DNA of 7,986 nt from an uncultured Acetatifactor sp. (GCA_910587755.1 CAJUNZ010000110.1:1-7986), one strand, 5' to 3'. Shown: positions 1 through 7,003, counted from the first letter of the stretch. Numbers and translations: made by a program. The notes: generated from the sequence alone by a model not told the origin.

Positions 1-1468
1 CCTCCATGCGCCTGCGGATCTCCTCCTCAGTCATCTCATTGTTCTGGCCCTTGATAATCATCTTCCGGCTCTCCCCCGTGGACACCACTGTCACCTCCAC
101 CTCCAGAAGAGAGTTAATGTCATAAGTGTAAGTCACATCCACGGCTTCCCGGCCCTTGGGGCCCTTGGGAATGTCAATCTCCAGTTCTCCCAGAAACAGG
201 TTGTTTCTGGCAAAACGGCTCTCCCCCTGGAGCACCCGCACCCGCACCTTGCTCTGGTTGTCCCTGGCGGTGTAGAGCCTCTCCGTGTGGCTGGCAGGGA
301 TCACCGTGTTCCGCTCAATAATGGGACAGAACCTGCCGTCCTCAAAACGGCCCTCGTCGTACTCCACCACCACCTCAGTGCCCAGGGTAAAGGAGCACAC
401 ATCCGTCAGGATAACCTCCTTCACTTCCTCCCGGCGTTCCTTCATGGCTCCCTGGACCGCCGCCCCAAGAGCCACCGTCTCGTCCGGGTTGAGCTTTGTG
501 TCAGGGAATTTGCGGAAAAGCCGGATGAGAAAATCCCGCACAATGGAAAGTCTGGTGGCTCCACCGATCAGCAGCACCTCGTCGATATCCCCCAATTTCA
601 GCCCTGCGTCCGCCAGACTTTTCTTCACAGGCCCCCGGATCTTCATCAGCAGCTCTTCGCATGCGTCCTCATAGTCCCTGTATGTAATATGTTCTTCCAG
701 TGTCTTGTCGTGGTACAGAAAGCTGATGCGGGCCTCCTCCCCCTGGCTTAAACTGCACTTGGCCTTCTCCGCCTCCCGGTACAGCCGCGCCTGCTCCTTC
801 TCGGAGAGATTCTGCAGCTGCATCTTCGCCTTCTGAAGAAAAAGCTTTACCATCACTTCTGTAAAATCCTCACCGCCCAGGTAGTTGTCCCCTGCCACGG
901 CGCGCACCTCCAGGATATTGTGGTACAGCTCCAAAATGGAAACGTCAAAAGTGCCCCCACCCAGGTCAAACACCAGGAAACGGGTGTCCTGTTCTTTGTC
1001 ATAGAGGCCGTAGGCCACCGCCGCCGCCGTGGGCTCCGAGATCATCCTCTCCACCTTCAGGCCCGCCAGTTCTCCTGCGCGCATGGTGGCCTTGCGCCTT
1101 TTGTCGTCAAAATAGGCCGGGACACTGATGACCGCCTCGGTCACTTCCTCCCCAAGATAACTCTCCGCGTCCTCCTTCAGAGAACGAAGCACCAGACTGG
1201 ACAGCTCCTCAGGCCGGAAATGCCTGCCGCTGAGGACATAATCCCGCTCCGTACCCATGTTCCGCTTGAACGTCTGGGCCACCGTGTCCGGATACAGGCT
1301 CATGCGCTCCCTGGCCGTCTCTCCCACATACACATTGCCCTCCCCGTCCACGCTCACCACGGAAGGCGTCAGGTTCCTGCCCAGCCTGTTGGGGATGATC
1401 TTCGGCCCTTCCTCTGTAAAATATGCCACCAGACTGTTGGTAGTACCTAAATCAATTCCTACTATCAT
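1..1468 (-). CDS. Hsp70-family chaperone, HscC/DnaK-like (C-terminus cut by window edge)
   Basis: An ATP-dependent cytoplasmic chaperone that binds unfolded or specific client segments, normally with a J-protein partner. My translation gives 489 complete residues and is open at base 1. Visible Hsp70 signatures are the first phosphate loop GIDLGTTNS (residues 4-12), SVPAYF (115-120), EPTAAAVAYG (145-154), the second phosphate motif FDLGGGTFDVS (167-177), the adenosine motif LLIGGATRLSIV (299-310) and NPDETVALGAA (327-337). The interdomain linker region (DVCSFTLG, 356-363) leads into a beta-type substrate-binding domain with RNTVIPASHTERLYT (386-400). The linker and this domain resemble HscC more than housekeeping DnaK. 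Roughly 70-130 residues, mostly the helical lid, should lie beyond the edge. The ATG at 1468 is preceded by GAAGG seven bases upstream and places the first phosphate loop at the extreme N-terminus, as usual. The gene follows the J-like/TPR gene and has its own promoter. Hsp70 identity is firm; the HscC subgroup is an inference. Confidence 0.95.
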   Translation of the reverse strand, partial: MIVGIDLGTTNSLVAYFTEEGPKIIPNRLGRNLTPSVVSVDGEGNVYVGETARERMSLYPDTVAQTFKRNMGTERDYVLSGRHFRPEELSSLVLRSLKEDAESYLGEEVTEAVISVPAYFDDKRRKATMRAGELAGLKVERMISEPTAAAVAYGLYDKEQDTRFLVFDLGGGTFDVSILELYHNILEVRAVAGDNYLGGEDFTEVMVKLFLQKAKMQLQNLSEKEQARLYREAEKAKCSLSQGEEARISFLYHDKTLEEHITYRDYEDACEELLMKIRGPVKKSLADAGLKLGDIDEVLLIGGATRLSIVRDFLIRLFRKFPDTKLNPDETVALGAAVQGAMKERREEVKEVILTDVCSFTLGTEVVVEYDEGRFEDGRFCPIIERNTVIPASHTERLYTARDNQSKVRVRVLQGESRFARNNLFLGELEIDIPKGPKGREAVDVTYTYDINSLLEVEVTVVSTGESRKMIIKGQNNEMTEEEIRRRME

Positions 1469-1475
1469 TATGTAA

Positions 1476-1480
1476 CCTTC
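1476..1480 (-). promoter_or_regulatory. Ribosome binding site of the Hsp70 gene
   Basis: GAAGG on the minus strand, seven bases before the ATG at 1468. It supports this start. The codons immediately after the ATG encode the conserved GIDLGTTNS loop, so no later start is plausible. Confidence 0.6.
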
Positions 1481-1499
1481 ATTCTCCCACTTTTATCAT

Positions 1500-1515
1500 G
1501 GACGGCGAACCGTCC
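1500..1515 (-). promoter_or_regulatory. Leader hairpin with UUCG loop
   Basis: Reading the minus strand, six bases GGACGG, a TTCG loop and six bases CCGTCC form a perfect 6-bp GC-rich stem. It sits in the predicted 5' untranslated leader of the Hsp70 mRNA, about 20 bases before the ribosome binding site. No U-run follows directly (the next bases are ATGATAAAAG), so it is not a standard intrinsic terminator. It may stabilise or pace the mRNA; its function is unknown. Confidence 0.5.
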
Positions 1516-1534
1516 TGTCCACACAGTACCACAA

Positions 1535-1552
1535 GCCTCCCTCACGGGAAGC
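1535..1552 (-). promoter_or_regulatory. 5'-end leader hairpin with GUGA (GNRA-type) loop
   Basis: On the minus strand GCTTCCC, a GTGA loop and GGGAGGC can form a 7-bp stem with one G-U pair and a GNRA-class tetraloop. The plus-strand heptamer CAGTACC occurs on both sides (1524..1530 and 1552..1558), and its GTAC core could extend the pairing. The predicted transcription start is near 1560, so this stem would lie almost at the 5' end of the mRNA, a position that often protects transcripts from decay. The fold is read by eye only. Confidence 0.4.
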
Positions 1553-1566
1553 AGTACCCTTTCAGC

Positions 1567-1595
1567 ATTATAGCACACCTTTCCGGCACTTTCAC
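1567..1595 (-). promoter_or_regulatory. Promoter for the Hsp70 gene (extended -10)
   Basis: On the minus strand a consensus TATAAT (1567..1572) is preceded by TGC, making an extended -10. A GTGAAA -35 (1590..1595; four of six match TTGACA) lies exactly 17 bases upstream. This predicts a start near 1560 and a leader of about 90 bases. No CIRCE element (TTAGCACTC, nine bases, GAGTGCTAA) is visible, so the gene does not appear to be under HrcA control. Confidence 0.75.
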
Positions 1596-1644
1596 TGGAA
1601 AAATACGTTTTGGTAAAAATTATGTCTGCAAAAAATCCACCGCG

Positions 1645-4600
1645 TCACTCCTGCCCGCCAAACATAATATGCTTTATGGCCAGCATGAACTCATCCCAGG
1701 GCTGCACCTTCAGGTTGCCGAGAAGCCTCTCCCGGGCCTCTTCCCTCCGCCCGGTGCGGAGCAGATACAGGATCCGCATGCCTTCCATTTCCTTGCACAG
1801 GGGACAGGTACAAAAATGGCAGATGGCGCTTTTTTCGTCCCTGGCCAGAATTTCTTCCAGCTTTTCCTCCCCTTCTGCATAATAAGCCGCCAGAAACTCC
1901 AGATGCAGATGCCCTTTTTCCCGACTGTAATACCTGTGTTCAGCGCTGGCTTTCTCTCTGTTCAGCCATTCCTTCAGCCGCAGAGCATATTTTCTACCCG
2001 TCTTCTCATCTCCGCACAGAATGCAGGCGAAAACCGCGTCGGCAATCTTCCCCTCCATAAATTCCTCCTGAATGCCCTCCTTCAACATGTTGTCGAAAGC
2101 CTTCAGGGCGGCGGTTTTGTCCCCGAACACCAGCTCCACCCAGCCCATGCAGCAAAAATATTCCATGCGGGCATTTTTCTCTTTCTCCGACATCTGCGTG
2201 CGGGACAGGAAACGCTTTACTGCCCTGAGAGTGCCATTCACAGGATCCATCCCCAGCTCTTCCCCCCAGAGCGCCGCCAGGCGGCGGACCTGAGCCTCAT
2301 TTCCCGCCTCAATGTACATGTCCATCAGCCTCTGATATCTGGTGTGAACATCACCCCTGTGATAGCGCTGGTAGACATTGGACGCCTCCTCATACTCTCC
2401 CACCCGGGACAGGCACTCTGCCAGATTGTCCCCAAACCAGATATTTTTGTTCTCCCCCGCCAGTTTCTCATACTGCCTGTAGGCTTCCAGAGCCTTCTGA
2501 TAACAGCCCAGAAGGGAATACAGATTTCCCATATCCGTGTAGATCACCGGGGACATCTCTTCATCCATGTACAGAATAGCCTTTTTCAGAAAGACAAGGG
2601 CTCTCTCATAATCCCCCAGGTACTTGTACACAAAGCTCAGCCCGTTAAAGGCATAGGGATTGGAAGGGTTGATGTAAAGGGCCTTCTCAAAATCTTCCCT
2701 GGCCTCCTGGTAGCGGCGGGCCGCTCTGTGGAAAATCCCCCGCTCCACAAGCATAAAGTCATCGGGATAATGGTACAGGTATTCCGTCAGGATGGGCAGC
2801 CCCTCCTTGTAGGCTTCCATATCCCCTTCTTCCACCGCCCTCAGATACTTTCTGCGGAACTCCTTCAGAGCGCTGTTAAGCTGGCCTGTCTCCATGGCAG
2901 GATGGTTCCTCTGAAAGGCATAGGCATCCAGTATAGGGCTCTTCACCCCGTTTTTCGCCGCATCCCCCAGGACCGCCTCCAGATCCTCCTTGCACTGCAG
3001 ATCCAGATAAACCTTGGCCAGGTATTCATAAGCCTTGGCAAAATTTGGAAAATATCTGATACACTGAGTGGCGGTGCGCACCACGCCTCCGGCGTTGAGC
3101 TGCTTTCTGTAGGCCTCCATGGAGTAGGCATAGGCGGCAAAGATCTGATACTCGTCCACCAACTTCTGGGAGATCTCCAGGCTTTTCTCATACTCCCCCA
3201 TCTCCGTGCAGAGCAGCGCAAGCTCCATAAGGATATTGAAATCTTTCATATCCCCTGTGAGCACGCTTTCCCCCTCCTCCACCGCGCGGGCAAAGTACTT
3301 CTCCTCCTTATAGCCCAGACTGTGAAAACACTGCATGCGGATCAGATGAACCTGGCGCAGCCTGTCCCGATCCTTTTCCTCGTCGCTGCTGCCCTCTGCA
3401 AGCTTCTCCTCCAGGGCAGCCTCCCATTTCCGGGTCATCTCTACAGCGTCCTCATAATCACCCTGCTCCACATAGAGCTTTGCCATAAGTCCCTTGAACT
3501 CCGCGTCCCGATCCTGGGGCAGACTCTCCTGGATTGACTGAGCCAGTCTGATTCCCCGGGCAAATTTGCCGTCCTGCAGATAACACCAGCACAGCTCCAG
3601 GCACACATCAAAAGTCGGCGGTTTTGCCTCCAGCTCCTTCTCAATGTTGATGTTAATCTTGGAGAGCAGCTCCATAAAATCGTCGCTGCAGCCGTTTGCG
3701 AGAACTTTCTCGGCGCATTTTTTTGCCTCCTTATACTCCTTCTGGCTGTAAAGCCATTCCGTCAGGCGCATGTTGGCCATGTAGTGGGAGTCGTTCTCCT
3801 GCTTCAGCTTCCTGTACAGTTCCACGGCCCTCTCTCTCAGCCGGTCATCTTTCTTCTCCTCCCCCTGGGCCCAGAACATTTCCGCGGCATTATAACAGAC
3901 CATTCCGTCATCCGGATGTTCCCGGAGCAGTTTTTCCATCATGGCCGCGGCTTCCTCCCACCTGCCCTGCTCCACCTCCAGACAGGCCCGGCATACTTCC
4001 ATGACGGGATGCCGGATGCCCAGAGTGTCGGCGCTCTCCAGCTGTTCAAGAGCCTCCTTTAGATTTTTTTCATGCAGCGCCTGCCAGCAGCGGTCATAGC
4101 ACAGTAAAAATGCATCATAGTCTCCCTCCTCCGGGCCCTCAAACTGGCTGAACTCCACATCCTCCCCCCGCTCGCACCGGTCCAGGCAGTAGCGCATGAA
4201 GTTGGGCGGAAATTTTTCCCGCAGAGCCTTGGCGTCGCTCACAATGGAAAGCTTTCGGTCCAGCAGCTTCCAGATCCTGGTGGGCAGTTTGTAATGATTC
4301 ATGAGAAACTGAAGCAGCTTCTGACGGCAGTTCTCTTCCTCCTCCAGGGACAAAAAGAGATCGTCGTCAAAAAGATCCTTCCACAGACTCTCATCCTGGC
4401 GGCTGCGGATATTGCCGTAAATCTCCCCGGCCCTTTTAACCCACAGGCCCGAAGGGGTGGTGTCCTGCTCCTCTTCCTCAGGGTCCTCCTGTTCCCGAAG
4501 AAATCTGCAGGCATCCTCGTACGCCCGGCGCAGACGCTTAAATCCCTCCGGATCATCCTCCGGATTCGTGCCCGCCAGTTTTCTCCTGTAAGCCTCTTTG

Positions 4601-4686
4601 ACCGTCCTCTCGTCCAGGGCGGACTGCCCGTCCTCATTGTTCACTATCCCCAGTATCCGAAATGCGTCTCTCCACTTCTGATCCAT
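1645..4686 (-). CDS. Large J-domain-like / TPR-repeat protein, probable Hsp70 cochaperone
   Basis: A predicted soluble protein of 1013 residues with no signal peptide or membrane segment. Residues 5-63 look like a divergent J domain: WRDAFRILGI, then a helix with VKEAYRRKLAG, then TNPEDDPEGFKRLRRAYEDA. Thr-Asn-Pro (40-42) stands where canonical J domains have His-Pro-Asp. An acidic linker follows (67-75). The remainder is alpha-helical with TPR-like repeats, clearest at about 644-700 (RRYQEAREDFEKALYINPSN, then YLGDYERALVFLKKAI) and 714-745, with weaker ones from about 200 to 510. A cysteine cluster, CHFCTCPLC (956-964), lies near the C-terminus. J-like proteins with a DDPEGF motif accompany HscC-type Hsp70s in other bacteria, and the next gene here is such an Hsp70. 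The ATG at 4686 has GGAGGT just upstream; the ATG at 4698 overlaps that site and has none of its own. The cochaperone role is inferred and the client unknown. Confidence 0.85.
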   Translation of the reverse strand: MDQKWRDAFRILGIVNNEDGQSALDERTVKEAYRRKLAGTNPEDDPEGFKRLRRAYEDACRFLREQEDPEEEEQDTTPSGLWVKRAGEIYGNIRSRQDESLWKDLFDDDLFLSLEEEENCRQKLLQFLMNHYKLPTRIWKLLDRKLSIVSDAKALREKFPPNFMRYCLDRCERGEDVEFSQFEGPEEGDYDAFLLCYDRCWQALHEKNLKEALEQLESADTLGIRHPVMEVCRACLEVEQGRWEEAAAMMEKLLREHPDDGMVCYNAAEMFWAQGEEKKDDRLRERAVELYRKLKQENDSHYMANMRLTEWLYSQKEYKEAKKCAEKVLANGCSDDFMELLSKININIEKELEAKPPTFDVCLELCWCYLQDGKFARGIRLAQSIQESLPQDRDAEFKGLMAKLYVEQGDYEDAVEMTRKWEAALEEKLAEGSSDEEKDRDRLRQVHLIRMQCFHSLGYKEEKYFARAVEEGESVLTGDMKDFNILMELALLCTEMGEYEKSLEISQKLVDEYQIFAAYAYSMEAYRKQLNAGGVVRTATQCIRYFPNFAKAYEYLAKVYLDLQCKEDLEAVLGDAAKNGVKSPILDAYAFQRNHPAMETGQLNSALKEFRRKYLRAVEEGDMEAYKEGLPILTEYLYHYPDDFMLVERGIFHRAARRYQEAREDFEKALYINPSNPYAFNGLSFVYKYLGDYERALVFLKKAILYMDEEMSPVIYTDMGNLYSLLGCYQKALEAYRQYEKLAGENKNIWFGDNLAECLSRVGEYEEASNVYQRYHRGDVHTRYQRLMDMYIEAGNEAQVRRLAALWGEELGMDPVNGTLRAVKRFLSRTQMSEKEKNARMEYFCCMGWVELVFGDKTAALKAFDNMLKEGIQEEFMEGKIADAVFACILCGDEKTGRKYALRLKEWLNREKASAEHRYYSREKGHLHLEFLAAYYAEGEEKLEEILARDEKSAICHFCTCPLCKEMEGMRILYLLRTGRREEARERLLGNLKVQPWDEFMLAIKHIMFGGQE

Positions 4687-4690
4687 CTTC

Positions 4691-4696
4691 ACCTCC
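4691..4696 (-). promoter_or_regulatory. Ribosome binding site deciding the start of the J-like/TPR gene
   Basis: GGAGGT on the minus strand ends four bases before the ATG at 4686. An in-frame ATG at 4698 would place this site inside the coding sequence and has no ribosome binding site upstream, so the downstream ATG is preferred. This shortens the protein by four residues. Confidence 0.75.
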
Positions 4697-4724
4697 ATCG
4701 GCTGCAGACCCCTGTCACACCCAG

Positions 4725-4786
4725 CCGAACCACAGGACGCTGCCGCCTGCCGCCTTTCTCACAGTCCCTAACCACAGGACACTGCC
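4725..4786. repeat. Imperfect direct repeat, two copies 42 bases apart
   Basis: On the plus strand the 20-base blocks at 4725..4744 and 4767..4786 share CC-N-AACCACAGGAC-R-CTGCC and match at 18 of 20 positions. The flanking bases are weakly similar too (TCACA precedes both copies), suggesting a degenerate duplication of about 40 bases. It fills much of the spacer between the glyQS terminator and the J-like/TPR gene. It could be a paired protein-binding site or a decayed duplication. I see no convincing promoter in this spacer. Confidence 0.55.
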
Positions 4787-4823
4787 CCTCGCTGTAAGCC
4801 TCTTATCTTCGCCTCACCACCAC

Positions 4824-4852
4824 AAAAGGGAGCAGAAGAATTCTTCTGCTCC
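4824..4852 (-). terminator. Hairpin after glyQS, probable intrinsic terminator
   Basis: A perfect 24-base palindrome at 4829..4852 (12-base arm GGAGCAGAAGAA, then its exact complement) begins 17 bases past the glyQS stop. On the minus strand it is followed by C and TTTT (4827..4824), then GTGG. The stem is strong but the U-run is short, so termination may be partial and leave read-through into the J-like/TPR gene, which lacks an obvious promoter. On the plus strand no T-run follows. Confidence 0.6.
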
Positions 4853-4868
4853 TCGCCTTCACCCATGG

Positions 4869-6257
4869 CTAAAACATGAATTTGTCCGCAAAATAGGCAT
4901 CCAGATTCTCCACCGCCACTCTCTCCTGGGCCATGGAATCCCTGAAACGCACTGTCACACAGCCGTCCGTCTCCGAGTCAAAATCGTAGGTGACGCAGAA
5001 GGGTGTGCCGATCTCGTCCTGGCGGCGGTATCTCTTGCCGATATTCCCCCTGTCATCGTATTCACAGTTGTATTTTTTGGAGAGCTGCGCATAGATCTTC
5101 TCCGCGCCTTCTCCCAGCTTCTTGGAAAGGGGCAGCACACCGATCTTCACCGGCGCCAGGGCCGGATGGAAACGCAGCACCGTGCGCATATCCCCGCCCT
5201 CCAGCTCCTCCTCGTCGTAGGCGGCGCAGAGGAAAGCCAAAACCACACGGTCGGCTCCCAGAGAAGGCTCCACCACATAGGGGACATATTTTTCCTTCTT
5301 CTCATCATCAAAGTAGGACATATCCTCCCCGGAAGTGTTGGCATGCTGTGTCAGATCATAATCCGTCCTGTCCGCAATGCCCCACAGCTCGCCCCAGCCA
5401 AAGGGGAAAAGGAACTCAATGTCCGTAGTGCCCTTGCTGTAGAAGCACAGCTCCTCGGGGCTGTGGTCACGAAGCCGCAGTTCTTCCTGCTTCATCCCCA
5501 GAGAGAGCAGCCAGTCCCTGCAGAATCCCCTCCAGTACTGGAACCACTCCAGATCCGTGCCGGGCTCACAGAAGAACTCCAGCTCCATCTGCTCAAACTC
5601 CCGGGTGCGGAAGGTAAAATTGCCCGGGGTGATCTCATTGCGGAAAGCCTTGCCGATCTGCCCGATGCCGAAGGGAATCTTTTTCCGGGAAGTCCTCTGC
5701 ACATTTTTAAAATTCACAAAAATGCCCTGGGCCGTCTCCGGGCGCAGATACACCACATTCTTCGCATCCTCTGTCACTCCCTGGAAAGTCTTAAACATCA
5801 GGTTGAACTGACGGATATCGGTAAAATTGTGCTTTCCGCAGCTGGGGCAGGGAATATTGCGTTCCTCCACAAATTCCTTCATCTGCTCCTGGGTCCAGGA
5901 GTCCACGCTTTCCTTCAGCTCCTCCCCCTTTTCCGCACAGAAATCCTCGATGAGCTTGTCGGCCCTGAAGCGTTCATGGCACTCCCGGCAGTCCATGAGG
6001 GGATCCGAAAACCCGCCCAGATGCCCGCTGGCCACCCAGGTCTGGGGATTCATGAGAATGGCGCAGTCCACACCCACATTGTAGGGATTCTCCTGCACAA
6101 ACTTCTGCCACCAGGCCTTCTTTACATTGTTTTTCAGCTCCACACCCAGATTGCCGTAATCCCAGGTGTTGGCAAGACCGCCGTATATCTCCGAGCCCGG
6201 GTACACGAATCCCCTGGCCTTGGCCAGAGCCACGATTTTTTCCATTGTCTTTTCCAT
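4869..6257 (-). CDS. glyQS: Glycyl-tRNA synthetase, dimeric class II (one-chain) type
   Basis: Attaches glycine to tRNA-Gly using ATP; a cytoplasmic, essential enzyme. The 462-residue product has the class II fold: N-terminal GFVYPGSEIYGGLANTWDYG (16-35), LRPETAQGIF (171-180), motif 2 around FRNEITPGNFTFRTREFEQ (205-223) and motif 3 SLGADRVVLAFL (332-343) with its conserved arginine at 337. Two cysteine pairs in the insertion, C90/C93 and C137/C140, look like a zinc site. An anticodon-binding domain starts near 366 (APVKIGVLPLSKK). The length is typical of this family and unlike the two-subunit GlyQ + GlyS enzyme. The ATG at 6257 is chosen because AAGGG lies nine bases upstream and MEKTMEKIVAL is the usual N-terminus; an in-frame ATG at 6266 would add three residues. 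It starts 27 bases after the lipoprotein stop, probably on the same transcript. No T-box leader is seen. Confidence 0.97.
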   Translation of the reverse strand: MEKTMEKIVALAKARGFVYPGSEIYGGLANTWDYGNLGVELKNNVKKAWWQKFVQENPYNVGVDCAILMNPQTWVASGHLGGFSDPLMDCRECHERFRADKLIEDFCAEKGEELKESVDSWTQEQMKEFVEERNIPCPSCGKHNFTDIRQFNLMFKTFQGVTEDAKNVVYLRPETAQGIFVNFKNVQRTSRKKIPFGIGQIGKAFRNEITPGNFTFRTREFEQMELEFFCEPGTDLEWFQYWRGFCRDWLLSLGMKQEELRLRDHSPEELCFYSKGTTDIEFLFPFGWGELWGIADRTDYDLTQHANTSGEDMSYFDDEKKEKYVPYVVEPSLGADRVVLAFLCAAYDEEELEGGDMRTVLRFHPALAPVKIGVLPLSKKLGEGAEKIYAQLSKKYNCEYDDRGNIGKRYRRQDEIGTPFCVTYDFDSETDGCVTVRFRDSMAQERVAVENLDAYFADKFMF

Positions 6258-6284
6258 AATATCCATCCCTTTCTTAACCTGCCC

Positions 6285-6884
6285 CTATTTCAGCAGGATG
6301 TATACAAGGCCCTCCACGCCGGAAGTGTCCACGCTCCCGTCCTTGTTCAGCACCGCCCCGCTGCTCACATGGGTTACGGTGCCTGAGCAGTATATATTTG
6401 CCTTCATGTCCGTAACCACAAGACTGCGGTCCGTCCACTGGGCCAGCTGGCTTTCCGGCACCTGCGCGCCGTCCTTCACACCGGTGAGCGCCACCCCGGC
6501 GGAAAATCCCTGCCGCACTGCCTCTTTCACCGTGCCGAAAAAGAAGACCTCCCCGCAGAACCGGGTGCAGCTCTCCCATCCGTCAAATTGATATTTAACC
6601 ACCGCCAGGGAACTGTCCTCCTGCATCTCCACGCTCTCCAGTGTCACCGCGCCGTCCACACCCCTGGACAGGTTGAACCGCGCCGTTTCCTCCTGGGCAA
6701 AGGTCTGAAGCTCCGAGAGAATATAGTCGTCCCTGCTGAATTCCCCCACCTGCCACAGGGTGATCCGCCCTTTTTTTTCCACCAGTATGGTGGGGGCCTC
6801 AATGGTATCCGGCACCCCTGCTCCACAGCCTGTCAGAACCAGAAAACAAAGAAAGAGACAGGCGACCTTAACAAATTTTCCCAT
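6285..6884 (-). CDS. Putative lipoprotein of unknown function
   Basis: A 199-residue secreted protein predicted to be anchored to the outer face of the membrane. It starts MGKFVKVACLFLCFLVLTGC: a lysine-containing n-region, a hydrophobic core and a lipobox LTGC that puts the lipidated cysteine at residue 20. The mature part is soluble and mixed alpha/beta in appearance, with a tryptophan at 44 and cysteines at 106, 110 and 166. I do not recognise the family and assign no activity. The ATG at 6884 is preferred because it gives a normal signal peptide; TTG (6896) and GTG (6893) upstream in frame are possible, and no start has a strong ribosome binding site. It has its own promoter and lies just ahead of glyQS, so it probably shares a transcript with it. 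Placement between recO and glyQS appears lineage-specific; that is an inference. Confidence 0.85.
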   Translation of the reverse strand: MGKFVKVACLFLCFLVLTGCGAGVPDTIEAPTILVEKKGRITLWQVGEFSRDDYILSELQTFAQEETARFNLSRGVDGAVTLESVEMQEDSSLAVVKYQFDGWESCTRFCGEVFFFGTVKEAVRQGFSAGVALTGVKDGAQVPESQLAQWTDRSLVVTDMKANIYCSGTVTHVSSGAVLNKDGSVDTSGVEGLVYILLK

Positions 6885-6898
6885 ATCCCGCACCAAAA

Positions 6899-6913
6899 CC
6901 CCAGGTCCTGAGG
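6899..6913 (-). promoter_or_regulatory. Small hairpin with U4 in the lipoprotein leader
   Basis: On the minus strand CCTCAG, GAC and CTGGGG can form a 6-bp stem (one G-U pair) with a three-base loop, followed directly by TTTT (6898..6895) and, 10 bases later, the ATG at 6884. It resembles a weak attenuator or a structure limiting ribosome access. The stem is short and the fold is by eye only. Confidence 0.25.
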
Positions 6914-6928
6914 CGCAGACAGCTCTGC

Positions 6929-6956
6929 CTTATACCTTTCCAAAGCAAATTTTCAA
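6929..6956 (-). promoter_or_regulatory. Promoter for the lipoprotein-glyQS unit
   Basis: On the minus strand TTGAAA (6951..6956; five of six match the -35 consensus) and TATAAG (6929..6934; five of six match the -10 consensus) are separated by 16 bases. This predicts a start near 6922 and a leader of about 38 bases. An inverted repeat (6915..6928: GCAGA, four bases, TCTGC) abuts the -10 and spans the predicted start, where an operator would sit. Confidence 0.6.
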
Positions 6957-7003
6957 AAAACAATGCTTTACCTAAGGTATTGTATCAAAAACAGGACTTT
7001 TTT

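Noticed and set aside
1469..1644. CIRCE operator before the Hsp70 gene
   Set aside because: Neither half (TTAGCACTC or GAGTGCTAA) is present on either strand in this gap.
1498..3537. A 679-codon plus-strand open frame
   Set aside because: It lies wholly antisense to the J-like/TPR gene, reads as His/Leu/Pro-rich sequence with no domain, and has no ribosome binding site. It is a codon-bias shadow.
6257..6290. T-box riboswitch upstream of glyQS
   Set aside because: The gap to the lipoprotein stop is only 27 bases, and the upstream promoter leader of about 38 bases is far too short for a T-box.
4662..6386. A 574-codon plus-strand open frame
   Set aside because: It mirrors glyQS, whose motifs are unmistakable on the minus strand. 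No recognisable protein features are present.
6951..6982. Possible terminator after recO (CAAT...ATTG stem then T6 on the minus strand)
   Set aside because: The stem is only four plus three pairs with a five-base bulge, and its T-run overlaps the better-supported -35 element of the next promoter.
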